From: Hyphomicrobiales bacterium
Lineage (GTDB): Bacteria; Pseudomonadota; Alphaproteobacteria; Rhizobiales; Rhizobiaceae
Assembly: GCA_900465685.1 (NCBI GenBank)
Contig: UEGR01000034.1
Span: forward strand, 1 to 32,795
Direction: 5' to 3'
Length of the DNA: 32,795 nt
The notes beneath the pieces are model-generated. The model was not told the DNA's origin. It worked only from the letters and a program-made list of their open reading frames with translations, and did not search any database. Below are positions 1-6,990 of the stretch, piece by piece (positions within the stretch are counted from its first letter, which is position 1; every line of letters begins with the position of its first letter). The position numbers and the translations under genes were made by a program.

Positions 1-19
1 TAAAAACGGGGGGATTACC
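1..19. repeat. Left copy of a 19-bp inverted repeat shared by both window ends
   Basis: The first 19 bases are the exact reverse complement of positions 32776-32794. Read outward, both copies give GGTAATCCCCCCGTTTTTA. The repeat therefore looks like the tip of a mobile element whose body lies outside the window on both sides. On the left it abuts, and appears to interrupt, an IS3-type orfA reading frame. The element family cannot be decided from 19 bases. Confidence 0.7.
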
Positions 20-72
20 AAAATACGAACGGCTTCGCGTTTGAACTCTTCTGTAAATTCTCGCTGCTTCAA
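20..72 (-). pseudogene. IS3-family transposase OrfA, N-terminal remnant
   Basis: On the minus strand a TTG start at 72-70, preceded at six bases by the ribosome-binding sequence GGAGAG (84-79), opens a frame reading MKQREFTEEFKREAVRIL. This is the typical beginning of the small helix-turn-helix protein OrfA of IS3/IS911-type insertion sequences. The frame then runs into the 19-bp repeat at the window edge and becomes unrelated sequence (VIPPFL), so OrfA is cut after about 18 residues. The likely cause is insertion of another element. The motif and the good ribosome-binding site are seen directly; the family call rests on the E-F-K-R-E-A-V-R signature alone. Confidence 0.6.
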
Positions 73-507
73 TTCTAACTCTCCTGTCAGTTTTATTTAA
101 CAGAAGCCCTCCACTTTTGAAGGGGAAGTCCAGTCCAACTCGATACTCAAAATGGGCCGTGAAGGCCCAATTAGATATTGATCGAGCCGCCTTATGGCGG
201 CGCTTCGTTCTTTTGAGAGGGGAAAGGAAGGCTCTGCCCCCTCTCCCCAACAAGTAGAAAATCGGTTTCCCCGTCCTTCCTACGCGCGACCTGGTCGCGC
301 TTCGTGCAGGATCGTCGCAAATCCGCAAGAGCGGATCGGCTCCGCCCCTCCGGCTGACGCCTCCGGGCGGGTGATCCCCCTCCGATTTGTCTCCTTGCCC
401 CCCTCTCCCCTGATCGGATCGCCGATTGCTCGGGAGCAGGAGCGGGGCTCCTGCCCGATAGGCAAGAGCAAGACCGCTTCGCGGGAAAAGGGAAAATGGA
501 GAGCATC
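73..507 (+). promoter_or_regulatory. Hairpin-rich leader upstream of the ParB-like gene
   Basis: This stretch holds no convincing gene. It contains a cluster of short inverted repeats: 153-158/164-169 (TGGGCC/GGCCCA), 284-291/293-300 (GCGCGACC-T-GGTCGCGC), 321-326/331-336 (ATCCGC/GCGGAT), a nested pair 342-347/365-370 (CCGCCC/GGGCGG), 413-417/422-426 and 436-443/447-454 (GCAGGAGC/GCTCCTGC). Such a cluster could be a structured mRNA leader, an operator region, or a partition-type site bound by the protein encoded just downstream. I cannot choose between these from sequence alone. Open frames crossing it are biased, low-complexity and not gene-like. Confidence 0.4.
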
Positions 508-2460
508 ATGACCGATACGAACAAACCAACCACAATCATCGTTGCTTTGAACAAGCTGGATCGCGACCCGAAGAACGTGCGCAAAACCTATCGCAAGGAA
601 GGTATCGAAGAACTGGCCGCAAATTTGCGCAGCGACGGTTATCAACCGTTGCACAATCTGGTCGTGCGCAAGGGCGATAAGAAAGGCCGCTATTTCGTGA
701 CGGCTGGTGAGCGCCGCCGTCTGGCGTTGTTGTCTCTGGTCGAGACTGGCGAGATTGCGGCAGATTTTGCGGTAGAGTGCAAGGAACGTGCTGCCGAGGA
801 TGCCACGGCAATCAGTCTTGCCGAAAACGCCATGCGCGAAGAAATGAACCCCGTTGACCAATATGAAGCTTTCAAGGCTATGGCAGATGAAGGGAAAGAC
901 ATTGCCGATATCGCCGCCCGTTTTGCGACCTCCGAAACCATAGTGCGGCAGCGCCTCGCGCTGGCGCGCGTAGCGCCCGAACTGCTGCAATTGTTCCGGG
1001 ACGAGGAAATTGGCTATAGCCAGTTGAAGGCATTCACCATCTGCGATGATCATAAGCGCCAGATGGAAGTCTGGAACGCTCTACCTGACTGGAACCGTGA
1101 CGCGCACCGGATCAGGTATGCCCTGACCGAGGAAATGATACGGGCAGACGACAAGCGTTTTGAGTTCATCGGTGGTGTTGAGACATATGAAGCGGCGGGC
1201 GGAGCGGTTAAAAGGGACCTGTTCGACACGCGAGACGGCGGATATGCCACGGATACCGCCTTGCTGGAAAAGCTGGTTGCGGAGAGATTCACCGTCATCG
1301 CCGAGCAGGTGAAGGCGGAGGGCTGGCAATGGGTCGAGTGCAGCACGGGCGTTCCCGATGGGTTGCACCGCATGAAACGCTTTTACCCGGAAGATGTGTC
1401 ATTGTCCGAGGAAGATCAGGCAACACTTGATGCAGCACAGGCAGAGTATGACGAACTTGCCGAATTGATTGAGCATGACGCTGCCGACGATCAGGCCGAG
1501 GCGAAGCTTGAAGCTGTTCAGGAGCGCATTGACGCTATGACAGCTAAGACGGAAGCTTTCAGCCCCGAAGCACTGGAACAGGCTGGTGCGTTCGTGATGA
1601 TGGACTACTACGGCAAGGTTCGGATCGAGCGTGGCTTTGTGAAGGCCGAGACCGCGACGGATGACGACGAGACTGAGAACAGCGAGACGGAACATTCGTC
1701 CGAGTTGACGACGCCCTCCCATCCAGTGATGACGCATAGTGCGGCTTTGATAGAGGACCTGACCGCACACAAGACAGCGGCGCTGCGCATTGAACTGGCG
1801 AACAATGCGGATATCGCACTCGTTGCCGTGGTGCATTCCATGTTGATCGACGTTGTTTATCCCTACGGCGGTCATAGCGCCTTGCAAATTCGTGTCACTC
1901 ATGAGCGGCTTGAACGTTCCATGAAGGATGGGGAAAACTGCAAAGGCTTGTCTGCTTTCAACGACCTTTCAGATCGCTACGGCGATATTCTGCCCGGCAA
2001 TCCGGACGATCTGTTCGACTGGCTGCGTGAGCAGACGCAGGACATGCTTCTTTCGCTTCTGGCTTTTGCCGCCGCTCATTCCGTCAATGCGGTCGAGCCG
2101 AAATTCTGCCAGCGCAAGGGCGATGTGGCGCAAGCCGACCAATTGGCCCGGGCGCTTGGAGTGGATATGTCGGAATGGTTCGAGGCGACCGGCGACAACT
2201 ATTTCAATCACGTCAACAGGACGACGATTGAACTGGCAGTGGCCGAAGCCAAGGGCAAGGAGGCGGAATTGTCAGTCCGTGCCGCCAAGAAGAAAGGCGA
2301 AGCGGTCTTGATCGCAGAGCGCCTTGTTTCCGGTAGCGGATGGCTCCCTGTCCCCGTTCGGATCGCGGAGGAAGCCGCAGCCGAAACCATAGACAACGAA
2401 ACCGGCGAAGAAGCTGGATGCGCCGACGATGAAGCGGAGTTTTCCCAAGCGGCTGAATAA
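508..2460 (+). CDS. ParB/RepB/Spo0J-family nuclease-like protein, plasmid type, orphan
   Basis: A 650-residue protein with an N-terminal ParB/sulfiredoxin-like domain (about residues 10-110). It carries the signatures T-A-G-E-R-R-R (box I) and E-N-A-M-R-E-E-M-N-P-V-D-Q-Y-E-A-F (box II), followed by a helix-turn-helix (about 130-155, D-I-A-A-R-F-A-T-S-E-T-I-V-R-Q-R-L). The rest is acidic, with a long variable C-terminal half. Classical ParB proteins are about half this length. Long versions like this one are common on alphaproteobacterial plasmids without a partner ParA, and their role is not well defined. No parA lies next to it here. ATG 508 is preferred because GGAGAG lies four bases upstream; ATG 496 in the same frame is the alternative and has only AAGGGAAA directly against it. 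The domain assignment is strong, but true partition function is uncertain. Confidence 0.85.
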   Translation: MTDTNKPTTIIVALNKLDRDPKNVRKTYRKEGIEELAANLRSDGYQPLHNLVVRKGDKKGRYFVTAGERRRLALLSLVETGEIAADFAVECKERAAEDATAISLAENAMREEMNPVDQYEAFKAMADEGKDIADIAARFATSETIVRQRLALARVAPELLQLFRDEEIGYSQLKAFTICDDHKRQMEVWNALPDWNRDAHRIRYALTEEMIRADDKRFEFIGGVETYEAAGGAVKRDLFDTRDGGYATDTALLEKLVAERFTVIAEQVKAEGWQWVECSTGVPDGLHRMKRFYPEDVSLSEEDQATLDAAQAEYDELAELIEHDAADDQAEAKLEAVQERIDAMTAKTEAFSPEALEQAGAFVMMDYYGKVRIERGFVKAETATDDDETENSETEHSSELTTPSHPVMTHSAALIEDLTAHKTAALRIELANNADIALVAVVHSMLIDVVYPYGGHSALQIRVTHERLERSMKDGENCKGLSAFNDLSDRYGDILPGNPDDLFDWLREQTQDMLLSLLAFAAAHSVNAVEPKFCQRKGDVAQADQLARALGVDMSEWFEATGDNYFNHVNRTTIELAVAEAKGKEAELSVRAAKKKGEAVLIAERLVSGSGWLPVPVRIAEEAAAETIDNETGEEAGCADDEAEFSQAAE

Positions 2461-2468
2461 GCCGCAGT

Positions 2469-2497
2469 CCGGTCGTGCGTTTCTCCCGCACGACCGG
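2469..2497 (+). terminator. Strong hairpin after the ParB-like gene
   Basis: CCGGTCGTGCG (2469-2479) and CGCACGACCGG (2487-2497) form a perfect 11-bp stem with a 7-base loop, nine bases after the stop codon. There is no T-run after it, so it is either a weak or factor-assisted terminator or an mRNA-stabilising hairpin. It separates the ParB-like gene from the vapBC promoter. Confidence 0.45.
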
Positions 2498-2536
2498 CAA
2501 CCATGCCTTGAAACGAATGTATATCCGGTTTATTAT

Positions 2537-2563
2537 ATATGGAATATACCATATGGGATATCC
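2537..2563 (+). promoter_or_regulatory. Palindromes in the vapBC promoter, probable autorepression operator
   Basis: ATATGG (2537-2542) and CCATAT (2549-2554) form an imperfect 18-bp palindrome, and GGATATCC (2556-2563) is a second perfect 8-bp palindrome. They lie in an AT-rich stretch containing a TATTATAT-like -10 (2531-2538), immediately before the ribosome-binding site AAGGAAAGAG of vapB. VapB-type antitoxins typically bind such palindromes, alone or with the toxin, to repress their own operon. Binding here is inferred. Confidence 0.45.
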
Positions 2564-2575
2564 AAGGAAAGAGCT

Positions 2576-2824
2576 ATGTCCCTTTATATTCGAGATAACG
2601 CTGTCGATGAATTAGCGAAGAAGGTTCAGAAAATCACCAACGCGCCAAGCAAAACGGAAGCTGTACGGCGGGCACTGCAAAATGAATTAAAGCGCGCAAA
2701 GGATTCTATCCCACTGCGCGACCGTGTCAAAGTTATTCAGGATGAATTTGCCGCCATTCTTGGCCCTAGCCCGGAACCCTTTGACATGAAGAAGTTCAGC
2801 GATGGGCTTTATGAGGACGATTAA
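2576..2824 (+). CDS. vapB: VapB-family antitoxin (PSK transcription factor-like)
   Basis: An 82-residue protein of the short antitoxin family paired with PIN-domain toxins (Rv0623-like, PSK_trans_fac). The N-terminal half (residues 1-45: MSLYIRDNAVDELAKKV, then a stretch with P-S-K-T-E-A-V-R-R-A-L) fits the ribbon-helix-helix-like DNA-binding part. The acidic C-terminal tail ending D-G-L-Y-E-D-D is the part expected to wrap round the toxin. ATG 2576 is chosen because AAGGAAAGAG precedes it directly. The longer open frame upstream overlaps the end of the ParB-like gene and is not needed. Its stop TAA shares its last base with the toxin's ATG, so the two are translationally coupled. Confidence 0.88.
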   Translation: MSLYIRDNAVDELAKKVQKITNAPSKTEAVRRALQNELKRAKDSIPLRDRVKVIQDEFAAILGPSPEPFDMKKFSDGLYEDD

Positions 2825-3261
2825 TGTATCTTGATGCTTCTGCCATCGTCGCCATTCTCAGCAATGAAGAGGACGCCGGTTATCTGCTGGCAAAACTCGA
2901 AAAGACGACATCACCGATCTATTATTCGTCGCTGACAATGTTCGAAGCCGTTATCAGTCTGGCGCGGCGATTGGCTAACAAACAGGTAGGCTCACAGGCT
3001 CCTATTCCGACCGAGACGATTGATATGGCACAAGCGCATGTCGAAAAATTCATGTCGGAGCTAGGCGCAAGGGAAATGGCGATCAGCGGCGCAACCCATC
3101 GCAGAGCGATTGAAACGGCGCGCACCTACGGCAAATTTGTTGCCCACCCTGCTCGCTTGAATCTGGGCGATTGTTTCGCTTACGCCTGCGCTCAGGAATA
3201 CCGGTTGCCCCTCTTGTTTAAGGGAGACGATTTTCCGAAAACGGATATTGAACTCGCCTGA
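2824..3261 (+). CDS. vapC: VapC-family toxin, PIN-domain ribonuclease
   Basis: A 145-residue PIN-domain protein, the toxin partner of the upstream antitoxin. The family cleaves RNA (often tRNA or rRNA) using Mg2+ held by a cluster of acidic residues. Those residues are visible: D4 in MYLDASAIVAIL, E41 in T-M-F-E-A-V, D116 in N-L-G-D-C-F-A-Y-A and D135 in F-K-G-D-D-F. The length is slightly above the usual 125-140. All four acidic positions are intact, so the toxin looks active. The start overlaps the antitoxin stop by one base (TAATG), the usual operon arrangement. Such pairs often stabilise plasmids or islands, which fits the ParB-like gene next door. Confidence 0.9.
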   Translation: MYLDASAIVAILSNEEDAGYLLAKLEKTTSPIYYSSLTMFEAVISLARRLANKQVGSQAPIPTETIDMAQAHVEKFMSELGAREMAISGATHRRAIETARTYGKFVAHPARLNLGDCFAYACAQEYRLPLLFKGDDFPKTDIELA

Positions 3262-3568
3262 CATCGCCCCTTCAATCTGATTGTCAGTCAAAAACCCCAG
3301 ATATTGGCGCCAGACGGGTCAATAGCGGTGAAGCTGGCAAATAGGATAGTTAAGCCAGGTAGTTGCTCTTGGACGGCATTCAACAATGGGTGTTCATTCT
3401 CATCAGAATTGGGACCACTTTTTCATTTCGCTGTGCCCCACCGGTGAAACAGAAACCAACGTAGTATCAGAAAATTGAAGTCATTATAGCGGATCAGAGG
3501 CAATTCTTGTCGGAAATCAACAAGTATAGCGGTAAAATCAGAGAAAATTCTGCTTCCTTAAACTCATT
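3262..3568. other. Intergenic stretch, possible insertion-sequence end
   Basis: I see no gene here. One plus-strand frame runs open from about 3300 to 3447 without a good start. The segment around 3390-3450, read on the minus strand (AAAAAGTGGTCCCAATTCTG and onward), has the look of the non-coding end of an IS21-type element, but this is only an impression. Confidence 0.25.
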
Positions 3569-4501
3569 TCAGAGCCCTCGGTGCGGATAAAACGCCAATT
3601 CTTTGCGCAGACTCCGACACTCGTCCAATAAGAGTTGCGTTACGCGTTCCGCAAGCATACTACCGGGTAATCCCAGTGGTCGGCAAATACCTACGATAAA
3701 TGGTATAGAAACTGAAAAACGGCGCACCGCGATGCCGCGCCCCAACCATGTCCGAGCGCTGATGGGATTGATGAGGCCAACCCCTATTCCTTGTTCCACA
3801 AGGGCACAAACCGATCCAGCTGTGTTGGTTTCGATGCGTATGTTGTTTGACAAACCGGTATCAGCAAAGATTTGATCGAAACGACGCCGGTAGCGATCGC
3901 CCTCGGGAAACGAGACTAGCGACTCGCCGCGCAGATCGGATGGCTGAATCACGTCCAGCCGAGCGAGAGGATGGTCAGCTGGCACAATGCACACCTCATC
4001 TCCCATCTCATACTGCTGCATGTGCACGCCATCCATTGCAACGCCTACCTCGACAAGGCCGAGCTCGTACTGATGAGCCAGCAGCTCCCTCATCAACTCA
4101 GCATTATCTATTGAATGATAGGTGAGGCGAGCGTTGGTACAATCAGCGATCAGTCGCTTGCAAACGCGTGGCATCAGGCTTTCTGCGAAAAGCGGCAAAC
4201 AGGCTATCTGGATGTGCGACGTGGTATTATCAAGAATAGTCTGGGCAACCTTGGCGAGCTGGTTGATCCCCAGATAGGACCGCTTAACTGCTGCATGGAA
4301 CTGTACCGCTTGTTCTGTTGCGTAGATGCGCCGCGATCTCCGCTCGAACAACTTGAAACCCAGAAGCTGCTCCAGAGCAGCAAGTTCCCGACTAACAGTT
4401 GGCTGCGACGTTCGCAATTGTTGAGCAGCTTCAGTAAGACTCCCTGACGTCATGATAGCTTGGAAGACTTCAATGTTGCGATGGTTCAGTTTTGCAGCCA
4501 T
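3569..4501 (-). CDS. lysR: LysR-type regulator resembling E. coli LysR (activator of lysA)
   Basis: A 310-residue LysR-type transcriptional regulator: winged helix-turn-helix at residues 1-65 (S-L-T-E-A-A-Q-Q-L-R-T-S-Q-P-T-V-S-R-E-L) and an effector-binding domain from about 90 to the end. From memory of the E. coli LysR sequence, the match is unusually close in both domains: the L-T-E-A-A...T-S-Q-P-T-V-S-R-E-L helix, I-A-C-L-P at the domain junction, D-E-V-C-x-x-P-x-x-H-P-L-A, E-T-x-x-A-x-S-V-C-A-x-V, and V-R-R-F-S-x-x-x-P-F near the end. E. coli LysR activates lysA when diaminopimelate is present. A LysA of the same type is encoded 6 kb away, which supports the call. ATG 4501 is used; an in-frame TTG two codons earlier is unlikely. 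It is divergent from the deacylase operon and probably controls it from the shared 205-bp region. Confidence 0.82.
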   Translation of the reverse strand: MAAKLNHRNIEVFQAIMTSGSLTEAAQQLRTSQPTVSRELAALEQLLGFKLFERRSRRIYATEQAVQFHAAVKRSYLGINQLAKVAQTILDNTTSHIQIACLPLFAESLMPRVCKRLIADCTNARLTYHSIDNAELMRELLAHQYELGLVEVGVAMDGVHMQQYEMGDEVCIVPADHPLARLDVIQPSDLRGESLVSFPEGDRYRRRFDQIFADTGLSNNIRIETNTAGSVCALVEQGIGVGLINPISARTWLGRGIAVRRFSVSIPFIVGICRPLGLPGSMLAERVTQLLLDECRSLRKELAFYPHRGL

Positions 4502-4533
4502 TGCCAATCTATATCAGAAATGAATAAATTCGT

Positions 4534-4571
4534 AAATATTTAATATTTGTGCATGACTGGCCCATTTGACA
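4534..4571 (+). promoter_or_regulatory. Palindrome and -35-like box between lysR and the deacylase operon
   Basis: AAATATT-T-AATATTT (4534-4548) is a perfect 15-bp palindrome in the divergent intergenic region, the position expected for a LysR-type regulator binding site. TTGACA (4566-4571) lies 18 bases further toward the deacylase and matches a -35 box. No good -10 follows at the right spacing, as is common for activator-dependent promoters. The sequence is seen directly; the function is inferred. Confidence 0.4.
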
Positions 4572-4706
4572 GAATTGAAGACAGCGCAAGCATGGACCGT
4601 TTACGAGTGGTCGGAGAATAACAGCGAATTCAAATGTGACTTTGCAGACGCGTTTCTCCGCAACGATCTTCAATAGGCAGAGCCGGCTGACCGGCGAGAC
4701 AGGTCA

Positions 4707-5690
4707 ATGGAAATTATTGCATCACAAACCAGCACTCCGTACGGGCAGCCCGGAATCTTTCGCGGACACTTGCAGTTCGCAAACCCTCGGCTTGCAGGCT
4801 ATAGTTGGCCGCTTTGCGAAATCCGCGGCAGACAGCCAGGCCCGCGACTTTGCATATCGGCTGGAGTCCATGTGAATGAGGTATCTGCTATCGAAGCGGC
4901 CATACGCCTCCAACGCTTGTTTGATCCTGAGGCAATACGCGGATGTGTATCCATCATTCCGCTAATCAACCAACCCGCAGCATACAAATATTCTGAATAT
5001 GTCTGCCCAACTGACGGCAAGAATATCAATTTCACCTTCCCAGGCAAAAGCGATGGAACGTTTTCTGAGGCGCTCTGTCACGCGATTATGAGCGAATGGT
5101 GTGCAGACGCTGATTGTTACATCGACTTACACGGTGGCGATCTCCGCGAGAATGTTTCAAAGTTTACAATATTCCAGCGCACCCATAATGAAGAACTCGA
5201 TGCGTTCAGTCGCAGGTTGGCTATGTGCTTTGATGCCGAGATCATTGTAGGCCTGCCCCCGAGCCATATGGAGAAACCGGGTCGTCCTCCTACAGCGTTC
5301 GCCCGCCAGAATAGGCTTGCCCTGATGTCGGAGGCGGGAGCAAATGGCTTGCTGGACGAAAGTTCGATAGTATTTCATGTTGACGGCGTTCTGAACGTTG
5401 CGCGTAACCTGGGCATCCTGGACTCGCCGATTTCGGACTTTCGAAATGCTAGAGTTCTATGCAGCGATTATCTCTGGGTCGAGTGTCCCGCCGACGGCGA
5501 GTTTCATGCGGAAGCCGAGCCCGGCGGACGTGTCCAAAAGGGGCAACAACTCGGCACAATCCGCAATATCTTTGGCGAGCCATTGGCAACGGTTAATGCC
5601 CCCGCTACAGGACTCATGCTTTGGCGAATGACCCACCCGTCAATCCTTAAAGGATCGCCTGTGCTCGCGGTTGCAGTTGAGTCAACTTGA
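4707..5690 (+). CDS. Zn-dependent deacylase of the succinylglutamate desuccinylase/aspartoacylase (AstE/AspA) family
   Basis: A 327-residue M14-like metallohydrolase. The zinc ligands are recognisable: H55 and E58 in G-V-H-V-N-E (the family usually has G-x-H-G-N-E) and H142 in Y-I-D-L-H-G-G-D. E209 in L-M-S-E-A-G-A-N-G is the probable general base. The C-terminal 90 residues (A-D-G-E-F-H-A-E-A-E-P-G-G-R-V-Q-K-G) form the small beta domain typical of the bacterial AstE-like branch, which includes the ectoine-pathway deacetylase DoeB/EutE. Members remove acyl groups (succinyl, acetyl, aspartyl-linked) from amino acids in the cytoplasm. It is the first gene of the plus-strand locus, 116 bases before the binding protein, so its substrate is probably what the transporter brings in. 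ATG 4707 has a modest ribosome-binding site (ACAGG). Exact substrate unknown. Confidence 0.82.
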   Translation: MEIIASQTSTPYGQPGIFRGHLQFANPRLAGYSWPLCEIRGRQPGPRLCISAGVHVNEVSAIEAAIRLQRLFDPEAIRGCVSIIPLINQPAAYKYSEYVCPTDGKNINFTFPGKSDGTFSEALCHAIMSEWCADADCYIDLHGGDLRENVSKFTIFQRTHNEELDAFSRRLAMCFDAEIIVGLPPSHMEKPGRPPTAFARQNRLALMSEAGANGLLDESSIVFHVDGVLNVARNLGILDSPISDFRNARVLCSDYLWVECPADGEFHAEAEPGGRVQKGQQLGTIRNIFGEPLATVNAPATGLMLWRMTHPSILKGSPVLAVAVEST

Positions 5691-5806
5691 GTTCATCCAC
5701 ACGAAGGCAATAGGACCAGAAGAGAAATTCGTCGGAGGTTGTGGCTCAGACCGGCGGATCAGGAAAAATAAGAAAGAGCCAGCGCCAAAAAAAGGGGAAT
5801 GAACCT

Positions 5807-6907
5807 ATGAAGATTGCAGTTCGAAATCTAGCTTTCAGCGCAGCACTATTGGCGCTGGCAATGCCACTCGCCGCCCAGTCGCAGGAAGTACCGGAAAACC
5901 TGAAGGGGTCGGGTGAAATCGTCATCACGTCAGGTGGAGGAACTTGGGAGGCAGCGCAGAAGAAGGCCTTCTTCGATCCCTTCACACGCGACACTGGTAT
6001 CAAGGTGGTTTTCGTTCCAGAGGATCACGCAAAGTTGCTGGCCTCGGTCAAGCTCGGCCAGCCAGAAGCTGATATTACGTCGGTTCCCGGAGGCGCATTG
6101 GCCGGATTTGTGAACAAAGATGCTGTCGAAAAAATCGACTACAGCTTCTTCGCAAAGGACACCCTGGCTGCCATGCCGGAGCAGATGAAGAACGAAAACG
6201 GCGTCGGCGCACTGCTCTATTCGATCGGAATCGCGTACAATACGACCAAGTTTCCTGCCGGAAAGCAGCCAAAAAATTGGGCCGATTTCTACAATGTGAA
6301 AGACTTCCCCGGAGCGCGCAGCTTACCGAAGTGCGAGAAGCTCGTTGACGGCGGGCTGCTCGAGGGCGCGCTGATGGGGGATGGCGTGCCAGCCGACAAA
6401 GTTTATCCGATCGATATGGATCGCGCTTTTGCGAAGGTCGCGGAGTTGAAGTCGAATGTCGGACGGTGGTGGGTAGCGGGGGCCGACGCTCCCCAAAGCC
6501 TGATCAGCGGTGAAGTCGACATGGCGGCAGCTTACAACGGGCGGATATTCGGTGCCAAGAAAGAAGGCGCGCCTTTGGAAATGTCTTGGGATCAGTCGTT
6601 GCTTCAGTATGACTATTGGGTAATCATGAAGGGGTCGCCCAACAAGGAAAATGCCGCCAAGTTTCTGGCCTATATCTCCCAGGCCAGACCTCAGGCCGAC
6701 TTCGCCGAAGCAATTTCATACGGCCCAGTCAACAACGACGCCTTCAAACTTCTTCCGAAGGACTTGCTTGATATCCTGCCTGGTTCGCCACAACTGGCCA
6801 AGAAACAGGTGTTCCAGAACTACGGTTGGTGGAACGAGAAGTCGGCCGATGGCCGCACCAACTGGGATGTCGCGCTCGAGCGTTGCGTCGCTCTGCTATC
6901 GCAGTAA
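5807..6907 (+). CDS. ABC transporter periplasmic substrate-binding protein, spermidine/putrescine (PotD) type
   Basis: A 366-residue secreted binding protein. Residues 1-24 form a clear signal peptide (basic start, hydrophobic core A-A-L-L-A-L-A-M-P-L-A, cleavage near A-Q-S-Q), and there is no lipobox cysteine. The mature part begins G-E-I-V-I-T-S-G-G-G-T-W-E and continues F-F-D-P-F-T-R-D-T-G-I-K-V, the arrangement of the PotD/ferric-iron class II binding-protein fold; it ends near W-D-V-A-L-E-R-C-V-A-L-L-S-Q. ATG 5807 is set by the ribosome-binding site AAGGGGAA seven bases upstream; the frame is open earlier but lacks a secretion signal from that start. It delivers ligand to the fused permease that follows. 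PotD-type proteins bind polyamines, but relatives in this subclass bind many amino-group-containing solutes, so the ligand should not be assumed to be a polyamine. Confidence 0.87.
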   Translation: MKIAVRNLAFSAALLALAMPLAAQSQEVPENLKGSGEIVITSGGGTWEAAQKKAFFDPFTRDTGIKVVFVPEDHAKLLASVKLGQPEADITSVPGGALAGFVNKDAVEKIDYSFFAKDTLAAMPEQMKNENGVGALLYSIGIAYNTTKFPAGKQPKNWADFYNVKDFPGARSLPKCEKLVDGGLLEGALMGDGVPADKVYPIDMDRAFAKVAELKSNVGRWWVAGADAPQSLISGEVDMAAAYNGRIFGAKKEGAPLEMSWDQSLLQYDYWVIMKGSPNKENAAKFLAYISQARPQADFAEAISYGPVNNDAFKLLPKDLLDILPGSPQLAKKQVFQNYGWWNEKSADGRTNWDVALERCVALLSQ

Positions 6908-6990
6908 CCACCATTGCCGCTGTAGGACAGTGACAAGTTATGCTGAATGGAGCTGCCCGTCAGTTGACGGGCCGCAACGGAGTAAGGTCA

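Noticed and set aside
194..511. Plus-strand frame of 105 residues in the hairpin-rich leader
   Set aside because: The composition is biased, there is no ribosome-binding site or family, and it overlaps a cluster of palindromes better explained as non-coding.
280..1053. Minus-strand frame of 257 residues over the start of the ParB-like gene
   Set aside because: It is antisense to a gene with clear ParB motifs and has no recognisable domain.
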